Positions 34,987 to 44,701 of a DNA stretch of 64,000 bases are shown here, piece after piece. Made by a program: the position numbers and the translations under genes. The stretch covers positions 1 to 64,000 of the forward strand of contig NZ_BTPU01000010.1 of the NCBI RefSeq assembly GCF_036985595.1, given 5' to 3'. Position 1 is the stretch's first letter. Every line of letters begins with the position of its first letter. Under the pieces are notes generated by a model. It had not been told where the DNA came from. It ran no database searches and worked only from the letters and a program-made list of their open reading frames with translations. The stretch is from Vallitalea maricola (GTDB lineage Bacteria > Bacillota > Clostridia > Lachnospirales > Vallitaleaceae).

Positions 34987-35997
34987 TTAATCTGCAAATT
35001 GTTCACAATATTTTTTGTGTTCTTCAACATTTTCTTTTGTTATTAATTTTGCACCTGTATCAATATATTCTTGGGTATCTTCATCATTAATGATTTTCAC
35101 CATATTTTCAACTCCTAGAATACCCATTTCTGCTGGATACTGAGCAACTGTTCCATACATGTCTCCTTTTTCAACTAGATTCAATGCTTCGCTGATAGCA
35201 TCGAAACCTATAATCTTGATATCTTCTTTCTTTCCTGCTTCTTCTACTGCACGTAAAGCACCTATAGCCATTCCATCGTTGGAAGCAAATATCAAGCCAA
35301 TATTAGGATTAGCACTTAATATGTTCTGAGTAGCTGTATATCCTTGGTCAACTTCCCAGTTTGCTGATTGTTCTGCAACAACATTCACATGTGAACCAGC
35401 TGCATCAAAGAAACCATTTCGTCTATCAGCTGCATTTTGCTGTCCCTCAATCCCTGTTAAGATAGCAGTTTCAATACCCTTTTCAAAGTTTTCAACTACG
35501 TATGCTCCAGCAAATTCTGCACCAGCATAATTATCTGTACCATAAAAAGGTACTTTTAATCCTGCTTCATCCAAAATACTTTGGTCAATCTTGGTATCAA
35601 GATTAATAACAGGTATTCCTGCCTCTTTACATTTTGTCAAAGCAGTAGATAATCCTTCTGAAGAACTTGGTACAATACATATTCCATCTACACCTGATGT
35701 AATCATATTCTCTACAATTGTTAACTGTGCTGCTGCACTTGCATGTTGATCAGCTGCTTGTACATCTAGCTTTATTCCTAATTCTTCTGCCTTTTGTTTT
35801 GCACCATTTACCATTGTAATAAAGTATTCATTGTTTAATGTCATAGGAACAAAACCTATAGTAATCTCTTTTTGTTTATCAGTAGTACCATTATCTGTTG
35901 ATGGCTTTGATTCATCTTTAGTTGTATCTTTGCACCCCGCTAAAATAAATGTTACCAAAAAAATTGAAATAATTAAAGTTGATAATTTTCTTTTCAT
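34987..35997 (-). CDS. Sugar-binding lipoprotein, ribose-type (CUT2) ABC importer
   Basis: A 336-residue periplasmic-binding-protein-I fold lipoprotein. The lipobox is ILAGC (Cys22) after a short signal peptide, and a 25-residue Lys/Thr/Asp-rich linker follows. The core has TIGFVPMTLNNEYFITMVNGA and IFASNDGMAIGALRAVEEAG, as in RbsB/XylF relatives. It delivers a monosaccharide to the adjacent permease and ATPase. The sugar cannot be read directly; the kinase and aldolase suggest a deoxyketose, alditol or similar compound. AAGGAGG precedes the ATG. Confidence 0.93.
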   Translation of the reverse strand: MKRKLSTLIISIFLVTFILAGCKDTTKDESKPSTDNGTTDKQKEITIGFVPMTLNNEYFITMVNGAKQKAEELGIKLDVQAADQHASAAAQLTIVENMITSGVDGICIVPSSSEGLSTALTKCKEAGIPVINLDTKIDQSILDEAGLKVPFYGTDNYAGAEFAGAYVVENFEKGIETAILTGIEGQQNAADRRNGFFDAAGSHVNVVAEQSANWEVDQGYTATQNILSANPNIGLIFASNDGMAIGALRAVEEAGKKEDIKIIGFDAISEALNLVEKGDMYGTVAQYPAEMGILGVENMVKIINDEDTQEYIDTGAKLITKENVEEHKKYCEQFAD

Positions 35998-36033
35998 TGA
36001 TAATCCTCCTTAAAATTATTTAAAGCTTATATA

Positions 36034-37008
36034 TTATTCAGCTCTTCTCTCTTTTGCTTTGTCAAAGAAAACAGCTGTAATAATCGCTAAACCAATAATT
36101 ATAGTTTGGTAATATACTGGAACATTCAATATTTGAAGACCACATTTTAACATTCCCAGTATTAATGCACCAACTAATGTATTACCCAAATTACCTTTAC
36201 CACCTGACATTGCTATACCACCAATAACAACGGCAGCGATTGAATCAAGTTCATATCCTGAACCTGCATTAGGATCTGCATAAGATAATCTTGAAAGCAA
36301 TAGGATTCCTCCTACAGCTGCGAAGATTCCAGAAATGACATATGAATAAACCTCTATCTTTTTAGTCTTGACTCCTGCTAATTTTGCTGCCTTTGCATTT
36401 CCACCAATAGAGTATATCCATCTTCCTAATCTAGTTTTAGTCATTATTGTCATCATTATGGCATAGAGGATAAAAACATATAGGACAGATATAGGCATTC
36501 CTAATATTTTGGTATTCATGATTGCTCTTAATCCTTCTGGAAAACCAGAGATAGGTTTACCGGAATTAACAACCATGGTTACCCCTCTTATTATTTGGAG
36601 AGAACCTAATGTAACAATAAATGCAGGTATCTTTCCATAACTTATCAAAGCACCATTACAAGCTCCAACAAGTATACCCATAACAATCAGCAGGATACAG
36701 ACAACTCCAATAGGCATACCCGATTTTATTAATAATCCACCTAATATACCAACAAATCCAACTGTCGAACCCACTGATAAATCTATTCCACCAGTAAGAA
36801 TTACAACAGATTGTCCTATAGCGATGACAGCAATAACTGAAGACTGTGTTATTACATTTTGAATGTTACCAAAGGTTAGAAAATTCTTTCCAGCCAACCT
36901 ACATACAACAGTAAAAATTATCAAAATAGCTATAGCACCAATGTACAGCGTTAAAGATTGCAAGTCTATTTTTTTCATACTATCTTTTTCTAATACATTA
37001 TTCTTCAT
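36034..37008 (-). CDS. Ribose-type (CUT2) sugar ABC permease
   Basis: A 324-residue membrane protein of the RbsC/AraH family with 8-10 helices. Family segments include VILTGGIDLSVGSTVGFVGILGG and AVVIGGIAMSGGKGNLGNTLVGALIL. The ATG at 37008 has GGAGGGAATAATA just before it and overlaps the end of the ATPase gene by 11 bp; the longer frame to 37032 lacks a ribosome site. It works as a homodimer with the adjacent fused ATPase. Confidence 0.93.
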   Translation of the reverse strand: MKNNVLEKDSMKKIDLQSLTLYIGAIAILIIFTVVCRLAGKNFLTFGNIQNVITQSSVIAVIAIGQSVVILTGGIDLSVGSTVGFVGILGGLLIKSGMPIGVVCILLIVMGILVGACNGALISYGKIPAFIVTLGSLQIIRGVTMVVNSGKPISGFPEGLRAIMNTKILGMPISVLYVFILYAIMMTIMTKTRLGRWIYSIGGNAKAAKLAGVKTKKIEVYSYVISGIFAAVGGILLLSRLSYADPNAGSGYELDSIAAVVIGGIAMSGGKGNLGNTLVGALILGMLKCGLQILNVPVYYQTIIIGLAIITAVFFDKAKERRAE

Positions 37009-38503
37009 TATTATTCCCTCCATACAAAGCACAAGATAATATGTCTTCTTGTGTTAGATTATCTTCATTTGGTAAAACAGCAGCAATCTCTCCTTCTCTC
37101 ATTACCGCTACAGAGTCACACATTTTCAAAACTTCTACTAGGTCTGATGAGATCATGATTATTGAAGCACCTTTTTCAAGTAACTGTCTCATTATTTCAT
37201 ATATTTCATCACGTGCACCAACATCAATTCCTCTTGTAGGTTCATCAAAAATATATATATCAGAATCGGAATATAACCATTTCGCTATTACTACCTTCTG
37301 TTGATTCCCTCCTGATAAATTTTCTACTTTACTGAAAGGACCATTAGTTTTTATCTTCAATCTGCTGATAAATTCTTTTGTAACTTGTTTCATTTTGTCG
37401 TTACTTAATAGAACTCCACCTACTTTTTTAAGATTAGGTAATGCTACATTATCTAATACTGTATGCATTAGAATTAATCCCTCGTCTTTTCTATCTTCAC
37501 TAAGATAAACCATTCCACTATCTATGGATTCTTTTATGCTGTTCCCTTTCAAGGTTTTACCCTTCAAAGTTATACTTCCTCTTTTAGTTTTGTAAGCCCC
37601 AATAATACATTTGGCTAGTTCGGTTCGCCCTGCACCAACAAGCCCAGCAATTCCTAAGATTTCGCCTTTTCTAAGTGTCAAACTAACATCTTTTATCAAA
37701 TCTTTGTAATAAAGATTTTTCACTTCCAAAACAACTTCATCTTCTTTAAGGTGTTTATTTTCAATCTTTTCAAAACTTACTTTTCTACCTACCATCAATT
37801 TTGTTAATTCATCACAGTCAGTTTCTTTAAGATTAACAGTTGAAACATATTCACCATCACGCATAACTGTACATCTATCACCTATTTCAAACAGTTCACT
37901 CATCCTATGGGATATATAAACGATTCCAACACCTTCTGCTTTTAATTCATTTATGATTTCAAATAACTTAGCAGTCTCTTTATCAGTAATTGCAGCAGTA
38001 GGTTCATCAAGGACAAGAATCTTAACGTCATTGGATATAGCTTTTGCAATCTCAACCATTTGTTTTTGTGCTACACTTAGTTCAGATACTAATGTGGTGG
38101 GATCAACTTTCAATCCTATCAAATCCATATATTTTTTTGATTCTTTTATTGCTTTTTTCTTATCAATTAACCCATTCTTGGTAAATTCTTTACCAATATA
38201 TATGTTCTCGTAAATAGGTACGCAAGGATTCAAATTAAATTCTTGATAAATAACACTTATCCCATTATCAATTGCCTCTTTGGGAGAACGAAATTCAACA
38301 CATTCCCCGTTTAATTTAATTATTCCACATTCTTTTTTGTAGGCAGCTGATAATATCTTGATAAGAGTAGATTTCCCTGCTCCATTCTCTCCCAATAAAA
38401 CATGAACTTCACCTGGTCTTACTTCAAGCCTGGCATCGTTTAATACTTTTACACCATAAAAGCTTTTTGAGATACTTTTCATTTCAAGTATATTCTCGTT
38501 CAT
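36998..38503 (-). CDS. Ribose-type (CUT2) sugar ABC ATPase, two fused domains
   Basis: A 501-residue protein with two ABC domains in tandem. The first has Walker A GENGAGKST (about residue 37) and signature LSVAQKQMVEIAKAI. The second has the degenerate Walker A GLVGAGRTE typical of RbsA/MglA, and LSGGNQQKVVIAKWL. It powers uptake by the downstream permease. It follows the kinase by 15 bp and overlaps the permease by 11 bp, so the genes are tightly co-translated. Confidence 0.95.
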   Translation of the reverse strand: MNENILEMKSISKSFYGVKVLNDARLEVRPGEVHVLLGENGAGKSTLIKILSAAYKKECGIIKLNGECVEFRSPKEAIDNGISVIYQEFNLNPCVPIYENIYIGKEFTKNGLIDKKKAIKESKKYMDLIGLKVDPTTLVSELSVAQKQMVEIAKAISNDVKILVLDEPTAAITDKETAKLFEIINELKAEGVGIVYISHRMSELFEIGDRCTVMRDGEYVSTVNLKETDCDELTKLMVGRKVSFEKIENKHLKEDEVVLEVKNLYYKDLIKDVSLTLRKGEILGIAGLVGAGRTELAKCIIGAYKTKRGSITLKGKTLKGNSIKESIDSGMVYLSEDRKDEGLILMHTVLDNVALPNLKKVGGVLLSNDKMKQVTKEFISRLKIKTNGPFSKVENLSGGNQQKVVIAKWLYSDSDIYIFDEPTRGIDVGARDEIYEIMRQLLEKGASIIMISSDLVEVLKMCDSVAVMREGEIAAVLPNEDNLTQEDILSCALYGGNNNEE

Positions 38504-38518
38504 ACCATACTCCTCACT

Positions 38519-39991
38519 TTATACTAATTTAGAATACCTATCCACTATACTGTTATCTTCAATCTCAACTTGATATTCTTCTAAATCAATAGATTTTTTA
38601 ACAATATCTCTCATATCCTTTAAAGATATTTCTTTTTCAAAATGCTTGATTTGAACAACAATATTGCCAAGAGATGTACTTTCTTTACTACAAGCAATAA
38701 TTATTTTACCAGTTCTTTTTGCAGTTAATTCATTTACCACATTATTTTTGGAGCCGCCTCCTACAATAAATATCTCTTTGAACTCTTTTCCTATTACTTT
38801 TTCAAGACTATCTATCGTGTGAGCATAACAACAAGCCATTGATTCCTGAACTGCTTTTATTACAACACTCCAATTTAACTCACCATTATACTGGTTTGTT
38901 TCTACCAAATAATTATGTATTTCATTACCCATATGCTCTGGATTAAAGAATCTGATATTATTAATATTAATAAGTGGCACTTCACCTTTGTACATATCCG
39001 CAATGTTATTTATTTCTTCCCAAGAATTATCTCTTTTTGTAATTTCATCATATTCTTTTTTTATTCTCTGAATAATAAACATTCCTGCACTATTCTTCAA
39101 TATGGTAATCTTATTGAATGCGCCTAATTCATTGGTCAAGTTACTTTCCAACACTTCTTTTGCAACTACCGGTTCATCTAATTCTGCACCTATCAATGAC
39201 CAAGTACCTGAACTTATGAATGCAAAATTATCTTCCATTGACGGTATTGCAACAACTGCAGAAGCAGTATCATGGGAAGGTACAAGAATAACTGGAATAT
39301 CATAATCAATACCTAACTCATCCCTAATTGAAGGAAGTAAATTACCTATAGTATCACCATGTACACCTATTTTATTAAACAACTCTTTTGGGATACCGAA
39401 TTTATTACATACTTCCAAGCTGATATCTTTTGTAATAGAACTAAATAATTGTGTTGTACTTAACTCGCTAGGTTCATTTATCATTACTCCTGTCAACATA
39501 TAGTTAAGAATATCTGGTATCATAAGCAGTTTATCAGCTTTCTCAAAAATATCTGGCATTTTTTCTTTTATTCCACTTAGCATGAATACGGAATTAATTT
39601 TGTCACATAGTATACCAGTGTCATAAAACATTTTATCCTTTTCATCTTGAGAAAGATTGTTCAATGATTTTTCACCGATGGTATTTCTATAACTTAATGG
39701 ATTACTTAGCATATTTCTATCTTTATCGTACAATGCAAAATCTACACCCCAAGTACAAACGCCAATAGAATCAATTTTATCTACTTTTTTAAGCACTTCT
39801 TTTAAACTTTTTATAAAAAAATCGAATATTTTATGTAAATCCCAATAATAATAATCCTGTACTTTGTTCATACCATTGGACTCTTGTGCAATAACTTCAG
39901 TTGTAATTTTATTACCATCGTATTTACCAAGAACAACTCTATAAGAAGAATTACCACAATCTAACGAAATAATATTTTTGATAGTATTCAT
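38519..39991 (-). CDS. FGGY carbohydrate kinase, rhamnulokinase-like
   Basis: A 490-residue sugar kinase. The closest resemblance is to RhaB: DCGNSSYRVVLG (ATP loop 1), CTWGVDFALYDKDRNMLSNPLSYRN, MIPDILNYMLTG, PSHDTASAVVA and the IVGGGSKN phosphate loop. It would phosphorylate a ketose at C1, L-rhamnulose in the type enzyme. No rhamnose isomerase is encoded here. The preceding glycyl-radical genes instead suggest that its substrate is produced by radical dehydration or that the isomerase is elsewhere. AAGGGAGG precedes the start. It follows the activase gene by 24 bp. Confidence 0.88.
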   Translation of the reverse strand: MNTIKNIISLDCGNSSYRVVLGKYDGNKITTEVIAQESNGMNKVQDYYYWDLHKIFDFFIKSLKEVLKKVDKIDSIGVCTWGVDFALYDKDRNMLSNPLSYRNTIGEKSLNNLSQDEKDKMFYDTGILCDKINSVFMLSGIKEKMPDIFEKADKLLMIPDILNYMLTGVMINEPSELSTTQLFSSITKDISLEVCNKFGIPKELFNKIGVHGDTIGNLLPSIRDELGIDYDIPVILVPSHDTASAVVAIPSMEDNFAFISSGTWSLIGAELDEPVVAKEVLESNLTNELGAFNKITILKNSAGMFIIQRIKKEYDEITKRDNSWEEINNIADMYKGEVPLININNIRFFNPEHMGNEIHNYLVETNQYNGELNWSVVIKAVQESMACCYAHTIDSLEKVIGKEFKEIFIVGGGSKNNVVNELTAKRTGKIIIACSKESTSLGNIVVQIKHFEKEISLKDMRDIVKKSIDLEEYQVEIEDNSIVDRYSKLV

Positions 39992-40015
39992 ATTAACCTC
40001 CCTTGTATTTTTATG

Positions 40016-40924
40016 TTATAAGATTTTAACACGGAAATCATAATCTTCGAACATATAACTAATACACTGTAGATCACTTGTGGTTAATGACTTCATATCA
40101 CCCATTTCGTATTTTCTTCCTAATCCTTCATACTTTGGCATTCCTAATCTGTGATAAGGTAAGAAAACAACTTCTTCAATATTATCTAATGTCCTGATAA
40201 AATCTAAAAACTGTTTTATTGAATCAGTATCATCATTACATCCTGGAATATAAGGATATCTTACAGATAATTTGCCTTTATAATTATTTGATAGCCATAT
40301 TAGATTATTTATGATAAGCTTATTATCTTTACCTGTTAATTCCTTATGTTTCTCACTATTCATATGTTTGATATCATAGAAAATGTAATCAGCATAATTA
40401 CATATTTCTCTTATATTCTTGTTATCTATATATCCACAAGTTTCTACTAAAGTGGTGATATTATATTCTTTTAATATTTTGCTGCACTCTTTTATGAATC
40501 TACTATAGAATAATGGTTCTCCTCCGCTGAAAGTAATACCACCACCTGACATCTTATAGTACTCTATATCTTTTAGAACTTCCTTAATTACTTCATCAAC
40601 ACTCATATCTAAACCAACTACACATCTTGCATTATTGACACAATAATCAACGCATCTTTCACAGTAATTGCATAGACTAGCATTAGTTATGAAACCAAAC
40701 CCTTCTCTCAAATCTATAGCTTTTTGATTACATATTTCTATGCATTTGCCACAATTAGTACATGGAGCTTTTTTAAACAATATTTCTCTTCTAAATTCTT
40801 GGGATTCAGGATTAGCACACCATTTACACCTTAACTCACAGCCTTTTAGAAAGACTACTGTTCTAATACCTTTACCATCTTCTGTTGCAAATCTTTCAAT
40901 ATTAAAAACTCTTGCCGTCTCCAT
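40016..40924 (-). CDS. Glycyl-radical enzyme activase (radical SAM)
   Basis: A 302-residue radical SAM enzyme that uses S-adenosylmethionine to install the glycyl radical on its partner. The cluster motif is CELRCKWC (C-x3-C-x2-C, about residues 29-36). Two ferredoxin-type clusters are inserted (CTNCGKCIEICN and CNYCERCVDYC), as in activases of glycerol dehydratase-type enzymes and unlike PflA. GGGITFSGGEPLF and the DIKHM segment follow. The ATG at 40924 has GGAG 9 bases upstream, better than the one at 40939. It is 24 bp after its target enzyme gene. Confidence 0.95.
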   Translation of the reverse strand: METARVFNIERFATEDGKGIRTVVFLKGCELRCKWCANPESQEFRREILFKKAPCTNCGKCIEICNQKAIDLREGFGFITNASLCNYCERCVDYCVNNARCVVGLDMSVDEVIKEVLKDIEYYKMSGGGITFSGGEPLFYSRFIKECSKILKEYNITTLVETCGYIDNKNIREICNYADYIFYDIKHMNSEKHKELTGKDNKLIINNLIWLSNNYKGKLSVRYPYIPGCNDDTDSIKQFLDFIRTLDNIEEVVFLPYHRLGMPKYEGLGRKYEMGDMKSLTTSDLQCISYMFEDYDFRVKIL

Positions 40925-40948
40925 ATATTTCAGCTCCATAACTTAACA

Positions 40949-43360
40949 TTATATTTCTAATTCCGTTCTATTAATAACATCCAACTGAACTTCCGGTACT
41001 AATGTAGTAAACAGCGCACTATAACCAGATACTCTTACCATTAGGTCATTATATTTTTCTGGATTTTTCATTGCTTCTTTGTATATCTCACCATTAACCA
41101 CATTAAATTGAATCTGCTGTCCGTAGTTATTAAATAGTACTTTTACCATATCAATGATTCGTTGTCTATTTTCTTTTGTTGCAAGTGCTGATTTGGTAAG
41201 TCTCATATTGAATATTGCACCTTTTTGGAACCATATACTAGGCAGCTTAGCTATTGAATTACATGCTGCTGTTGCACCATTTTTTTCAGAACCATTAGCA
41301 GGAGATATTCCATTATTGACTGGTTCTCCGCTCTTCCTTCCATCAGGAGTTGCTCCTATACACCTTCCAAAAGCAATGTTTCCAGTAACAGGACTCTGAC
41401 TATATGAATAACAGCAAGGTACAGGTCCTTTTCCATATTTTGAACTTTTATAATCATTTCTGTATGAAGAGCCTATGAAGTCTTCTAATTTAACTACCCA
41501 ATTGTCAACAATATCATCATCATTACCGAATTTAGGAGCTTTATTTTTTAACATTAATCTTATTTCTTCTCCTTTTGGTGTAGTGTCATTATCTTCAAAA
41601 TTAGTTTTAAGTGCATATAATAACTGTTCTATAGTAATTAATTTTTTGTCAAAAACAATAGTATCAATTGCTGCTAAGGCATCACCAGCACTAATGGTTC
41701 CTGCTGTTGGTCCTCCATCTGCCGAATATAGTGAACCACCTTCAACAAGATCTAATCCCCTGCCAATACAATCTTCAACTAGAGAAGCTCTGAATGCGTT
41801 AATATCATTAAGTACGTGAATCTCATCGTTGATATGTTCAGTAATTACCTGAAGGTCCATAAAAAACTTAAGCATTTGTATATATTCATTAAATATTTCT
41901 TCTGCTGATTCACAGTCTCTAATGTCCTTAGTAGTTTTCTTAAACAATTTTCCTGTTTTTGGATCAACACCATTGTTCAATGTTATTTCTAATATTTTTT
42001 CAACATTTAACCAAGGTCCTTTTGCAGCAAAATCCCATTTACCAGGTATTGAAGCTTCGATACAACCATCTGGCGACCAATCTACCAAATCTTCTTTTGC
42101 TATACCCATATTTTCTAATGTCCTCATAAATGCCTTATCATTGTAAAATGCTGGCTGACCTCCTTGATGTACCATAACCGCTTCCAAAGCTTTTAGCATA
42201 AATTCGTCACTGGTCTTATCAAACCATTTTACTGAAATAGAAGGTGTAAATAATTTCACATCTTGACATGCCTCAACACATAGATATGAAACGTCATTTA
42301 CTGCATCTTCGCCATCTACTGTCTGACCTCCTATAGCTAAATTAATGAACATTTGATATCCTAGAAAAAATTCTGAGTCTGGCCATGAACGAAGTTTATT
42401 AAGCTCATTACATTTGATAAAAAATGCTTCAATAATTTCTAATCCTTCTTCTCTTGTCAATGTACCTTTTTCTATATCATTTTTATAAAACGGATAAACA
42501 TATTGATCGAATCTGCCTAAGGAAATAGCATGACCATTTGATTCTAGATGTACTGCCAGTAATATTAAATAAATACTTTGAACTGCTTCATGAAAAGTTT
42601 TTGCTGGATTTAAAGGAACATTTCTACATATATTTGCTAATTTTAATAATTCTTTTTTCCGATTGTCATCTTCTATCTTATTTGCTTTCATCTCACATTG
42701 ATCAGCAATTCGATTAGAAAAATTAACTACTGCTTGGTTTCCTTTTAAAGCCCCTTCCAAAAACCACTTTTTCTTTACATTTCCAGGTTCTTTCAGGTCT
42801 AACTCAGATATTCTTTTCTCAATCCTTGCTATCACATCTTTTAGACCTTTTTTCAAAACCAAATTATAATCTACAATGACATTACCTAATCCTGCCGCCG
42901 ATACCCAAGTGTCATCAATTATACCTGCATCCCAAGCTTCATTTATCTCCCTATGAAGAGTTTTCCTCAAATTCTCATATAATGATTTACCTTTCCAATA
43001 ATCAATACATGTAAGAATCTCTTGTTTTGTTTTCTCTTCATAATAGAATTTGTCTCCAGGTCTTTCATTAAAATAATATGGATTACCACTAAACTCTTCT
43101 ATCAACCATTCATATGAATATTCTGGATAGATTGGTGATGATTTGGGCCATTTGGCTTGATTACCTACAATGATTTCATCATCTGATATAACAATTGACA
43201 TCTTATCCAATACCTCATAGAATGCATCTGCTCTTCTTATGGCAATAGGCAATCCTTCAGATTGTTTCATTGAATCAGTAAAAATAACACATCGCTCAGA
43301 ACAAATCTTTGGCTGAGTGTCAAATAATCTTTTTCTCAACTTTGTTATTCTATCATTCAT
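40949..43360 (-). CDS. Glycyl-radical enzyme of the dehydratase/lyase type
   Basis: An 803-residue glycyl-radical enzyme. The radical Gly779 lies in RVSGYSALF near the C-terminus, and the thiyl Cys433 in SPDGCIEASIPGKW. The GC-x-E form (Glu two residues after Cys) is shared with glycerol/propanediol dehydratase, choline lyase and isethionate lyase, and differs from the CC pair of pyruvate formate-lyase. It therefore probably eliminates water or another group from a diol-like substrate. The residues after it (ASIPGKWDFAAKGPW) are unlike those of the well-studied members I can recall. It is the first gene of the operon, behind a strong promoter with a LacI-type operator. No microcompartment shell genes accompany it. 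Confidence 0.93.
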   Translation of the reverse strand: MNDRITKLRKRLFDTQPKICSERCVIFTDSMKQSEGLPIAIRRADAFYEVLDKMSIVISDDEIIVGNQAKWPKSSPIYPEYSYEWLIEEFSGNPYYFNERPGDKFYYEEKTKQEILTCIDYWKGKSLYENLRKTLHREINEAWDAGIIDDTWVSAAGLGNVIVDYNLVLKKGLKDVIARIEKRISELDLKEPGNVKKKWFLEGALKGNQAVVNFSNRIADQCEMKANKIEDDNRKKELLKLANICRNVPLNPAKTFHEAVQSIYLILLAVHLESNGHAISLGRFDQYVYPFYKNDIEKGTLTREEGLEIIEAFFIKCNELNKLRSWPDSEFFLGYQMFINLAIGGQTVDGEDAVNDVSYLCVEACQDVKLFTPSISVKWFDKTSDEFMLKALEAVMVHQGGQPAFYNDKAFMRTLENMGIAKEDLVDWSPDGCIEASIPGKWDFAAKGPWLNVEKILEITLNNGVDPKTGKLFKKTTKDIRDCESAEEIFNEYIQMLKFFMDLQVITEHINDEIHVLNDINAFRASLVEDCIGRGLDLVEGGSLYSADGGPTAGTISAGDALAAIDTIVFDKKLITIEQLLYALKTNFEDNDTTPKGEEIRLMLKNKAPKFGNDDDIVDNWVVKLEDFIGSSYRNDYKSSKYGKGPVPCCYSYSQSPVTGNIAFGRCIGATPDGRKSGEPVNNGISPANGSEKNGATAACNSIAKLPSIWFQKGAIFNMRLTKSALATKENRQRIIDMVKVLFNNYGQQIQFNVVNGEIYKEAMKNPEKYNDLMVRVSGYSALFTTLVPEVQLDVINRTELEI

Positions 43361-43393
43361 ATAATCAGCACCTTAATATGTATTTTGTGTTAA

Positions 43394-43442
43394 TGTAACT
43401 TGTTACAATTATTATTATATGCTCATTCAAATGTATTGTCAA
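43394..43442 (-). promoter_or_regulatory. Promoter and operator of the glycyl-radical operon
   Basis: On the minus strand, TTGACA (43437-43442), 17 bp and TATAAT (43414-43419) form a consensus sigma-A promoter. TGTAAC-AA-GTTACA (43394-43407) follows 6 bp after the -10 box, over the start site. The two-fold site fits the neighbouring LacI protein. Its centre is AA/TT, not the CG of CcpA sites. Confidence 0.8.
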
Positions 43443-43595
43443 CAGTTTATTGTGTATTATCACATATTATTTTATTGACACCTAAATATTTTATGCATTT
43501 AGACTAATGATATACTGAATAATTCTATTTTAATTGTAATTATTATCAATAATTCAAAATTCCTCAAATCGACTTGCATTATCACTATTTTTATA

Positions 43596-43609
43596 GTAAA
43601 CTTGTTACA
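43596..43609 (+). promoter_or_regulatory. Second operator, at the LacI promoter
   Basis: GTAAAC-TT-GTTACA shares ten consecutive bases (ACTTGTTACA) with the site at 43394-43407 and again sits immediately after a -10 box (TATAGT, 43592-43597, with TCGACT at 43569-43574 and a 17-bp spacer). It probably gives autoregulation. It is also part of CTTGTTA-CA-TAACAAG, a palindrome at 43601-43616. Confidence 0.6.
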
Positions 43610-43628
43610 TAACAAGAAATTAATAGGG

Positions 43629-44642
43629 ATGATGATTAAATTGAGTAGTAATGAAAAGAAATATTTCGGTATTAGAGACATAGCAAAAATAGCAGGTGTT
43701 TCAACAGCAACTGTTTCAAGGGTTATCAATTCGCCTGATTCTACATCTGAAGCAGTTAGGAAAAAAGTAATGGCAGTTATTGAAGAATATAATTATGTTC
43801 CAAATCAGATGGCAAAAAATCTATTTTCCAAAACTTCAAATTCAATAGCCATTTTTGTATATGATATGGAAAATCCTTTTTTTACATCTTTAGTAAAAAA
43901 ACTTAATAATATTGCCTTCAAAAACAAATATACTCTATTAATCTGTGATACTGAGAATAATATTGATAAAGAACGAGAGTATCTGAATTATTGTAAAAGC
44001 ATACGCACTTCAGGAATAATACTTACTGAAGGAGTTAATTATGATCTTTATTCATCTGACAGTCAGCAGACTATTGCATGTTTGGATAGATCAGCAGATA
44101 CCAAATTTTCAACTGTACGTTCAGATAATGTGAAGGGTATTAGGATGTTAATTGATTATTTATATAATCTTAATCATAGAAAAATTGCTTTTGCTGGTGC
44201 TATGGATGAATTTCAGACAGCAACGGAGCGTAAGAACAGTTATATCAAATCATTAGAATCTCATGATATACATATTAATGAAGATTATATCTTTACTGGT
44301 CACTTCAATTATGAAACTGGAGTTAAAGCACTTAATTATTTTTGGTCACTTAATGAAAAGCCAACCGCAATTGTATGTGCTAATGACCAAATAGCAAAAG
44401 GACTTATTATGGAAGCCTATAAACTAAATATTTCTGTTCCAGATGATTTATCAGTTGTTGGTTTTGACGGGATTGTTTCACCATATTTCTATCCAAGAAT
44501 TACAACCATTGAACAAAACATAAAAAAAATAGCTAAGTCATTATTCAAAGCTATAACTTCAAAACCATCTAGTCCGGTTCATGATATAATTGATGTTTCA
44601 ATTGTAATCGGAGAATCTTGTAAGAAGATTGATTTAGAATAA
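43629..44642 (+). CDS. LacI-family regulator of the glycyl-radical operon
   Basis: A regulator of about 337 residues, divergent from the glycyl-radical operon. The helix-turn-helix is FGIRDIAKIAGVSTATVSRVIN, followed by the hinge YNYVPNQMAKNLFS and a sugar-binding domain with AIFVYDMENPFFTSLVK and VVGFDG. The start is ambiguous: ATG at 43629 or 43632, or TTG at 43641. AGGGATGATG would serve the TTG best. The operators at 43394 and 43596 lie on both sides of the shared intergenic region. Confidence 0.92.
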   Translation: MMIKLSSNEKKYFGIRDIAKIAGVSTATVSRVINSPDSTSEAVRKKVMAVIEEYNYVPNQMAKNLFSKTSNSIAIFVYDMENPFFTSLVKKLNNIAFKNKYTLLICDTENNIDKEREYLNYCKSIRTSGIILTEGVNYDLYSSDSQQTIACLDRSADTKFSTVRSDNVKGIRMLIDYLYNLNHRKIAFAGAMDEFQTATERKNSYIKSLESHDIHINEDYIFTGHFNYETGVKALNYFWSLNEKPTAIVCANDQIAKGLIMEAYKLNISVPDDLSVVGFDGIVSPYFYPRITTIEQNIKKIAKSLFKAITSKPSSPVHDIIDVSIVIGESCKKIDLE

Positions 44643-44643
44643 A

Positions 44644-44691
44644 ATAGAATCTGTTTAGCTATACTTCACTTACAGCTAAACAGATTCTATT
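44644..44691. terminator. Bidirectional terminator between LacI and URO-D genes
   Basis: Perfect 17-bp arms ATAGAATCTGTTTAGCT / AGCTAAACAGATTCTAT enclose a 13-base loop between the two convergent genes, with A and T tracts on both sides. Confidence 0.85.
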
Positions 44692-44701
44692 TATATTAAT
44701 C

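Noticed and set aside
34311..43360. Standard L-rhamnose or L-fucose operon
   Set aside because: The kinase and aldolase fit, but isomerase, mutarotase and lactaldehyde reductase are absent, so the sugar is left open.
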